From the NCBI GenBank assembly GCA_018711085.1, contig DVIR01000046.1:1-13237 (forward strand): a DNA stretch of 13,237 nt, written 5' to 3'. This DNA comes from Faeciplasma gallinarum (lineage in GTDB: Bacteria > Bacillota > Clostridia > Oscillospirales > Ruminococcaceae). This document shows positions 13,233 through 13,237 of the stretch, piece after piece. Each line of letters opens with the position of its first letter. Within the stretch, counting starts at the first letter, position 1. Below the pieces are notes generated by a model. The model did no database searches and was not told the origin of the DNA. It saw nothing but the letters and a program-made list of their open reading frames with translations. The translations under genes were made by a program, and so were the position numbers.

Positions 13233-13237
13233 TAGTG

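Noticed and set aside
1..13237. tRNA, rRNA, insertion sequence or phage genes
   Set aside because: No cloverleaf-like segment, transposase motifs, terminal repeats or phage proteins were seen on either strand.

Overview
The window looks like chromosomal DNA from an anaerobic Gram-positive bacterium of the class Clostridia (Bacillota), perhaps a gut lineage. The reasons are AGGAGG-type ribosome binding sites, two lipoproteins with Gram-positive-style lipobox signals, a PerR-type Fur repressor, and the grouping of a VTC-domain protein, a DUF4956 membrane protein and a Cthe_2159-like beta-helix lipoprotein, which I know mainly from Firmicutes. The assignment is an inference; no rRNA or other marker gene is present.

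Layout, left to right. (1) 1-663: the 3' half of an MFS transporter, cut by the window edge. (2) 720-2622: an OmpR-type response regulator and its membrane histidine kinase, overlapping by 8 bp. The regulator is broken by a single in-frame TAG at 912-914. (3) 2691-6029: a three-gene operon for a VTC-type polyphosphate polymerase domain protein, a DUF4956 membrane protein and a beta-helix surface lipoprotein. Its start carries a notable control region at 2627-2690: two 10-nt direct repeats 11 bp apart, an extended -10, and a hairpin that buries both the -10 and the ribosome binding site. A strong hairpin terminator follows the operon. (4) 7188 to 6146, minus strand: a PerR-like repressor, with two Per-box-like palindromes bracketing its own promoter, followed by a PTPS/QueD-family protein with an extra C-terminal zinc ribbon. 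(5) 7901 to 7359, minus strand: a TetR-family regulator with its own terminator. It is divergent from (6) 8224-11874: a small one-helix membrane protein, then an ABC ATPase and a large two-FtsX-domain permease. A 25-bp near-palindrome and a consensus-like promoter lie in the divergent gap. (7) 13232 to 11940, minus strand: a complete extracellular solute-binding lipoprotein, convergent with the permease and sharing a bidirectional terminator.

Likely teamwork. The two-component system probably senses something at the envelope and drives the VTC/DUF4956/beta-helix operon, a poorly characterised envelope module that may make or handle polyphosphate and display a sugar- or calcium-binding lipoprotein. 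The TetR protein probably represses the ABC exporter operon in response to a ligand that the exporter removes. PerR probably represses itself and the PTPS-like gene until peroxide or metal stress. The features I found most worth checking are the interrupted response regulator, the hairpin-embedded promoter before the VTC gene, and the unusual PTPS-like protein.
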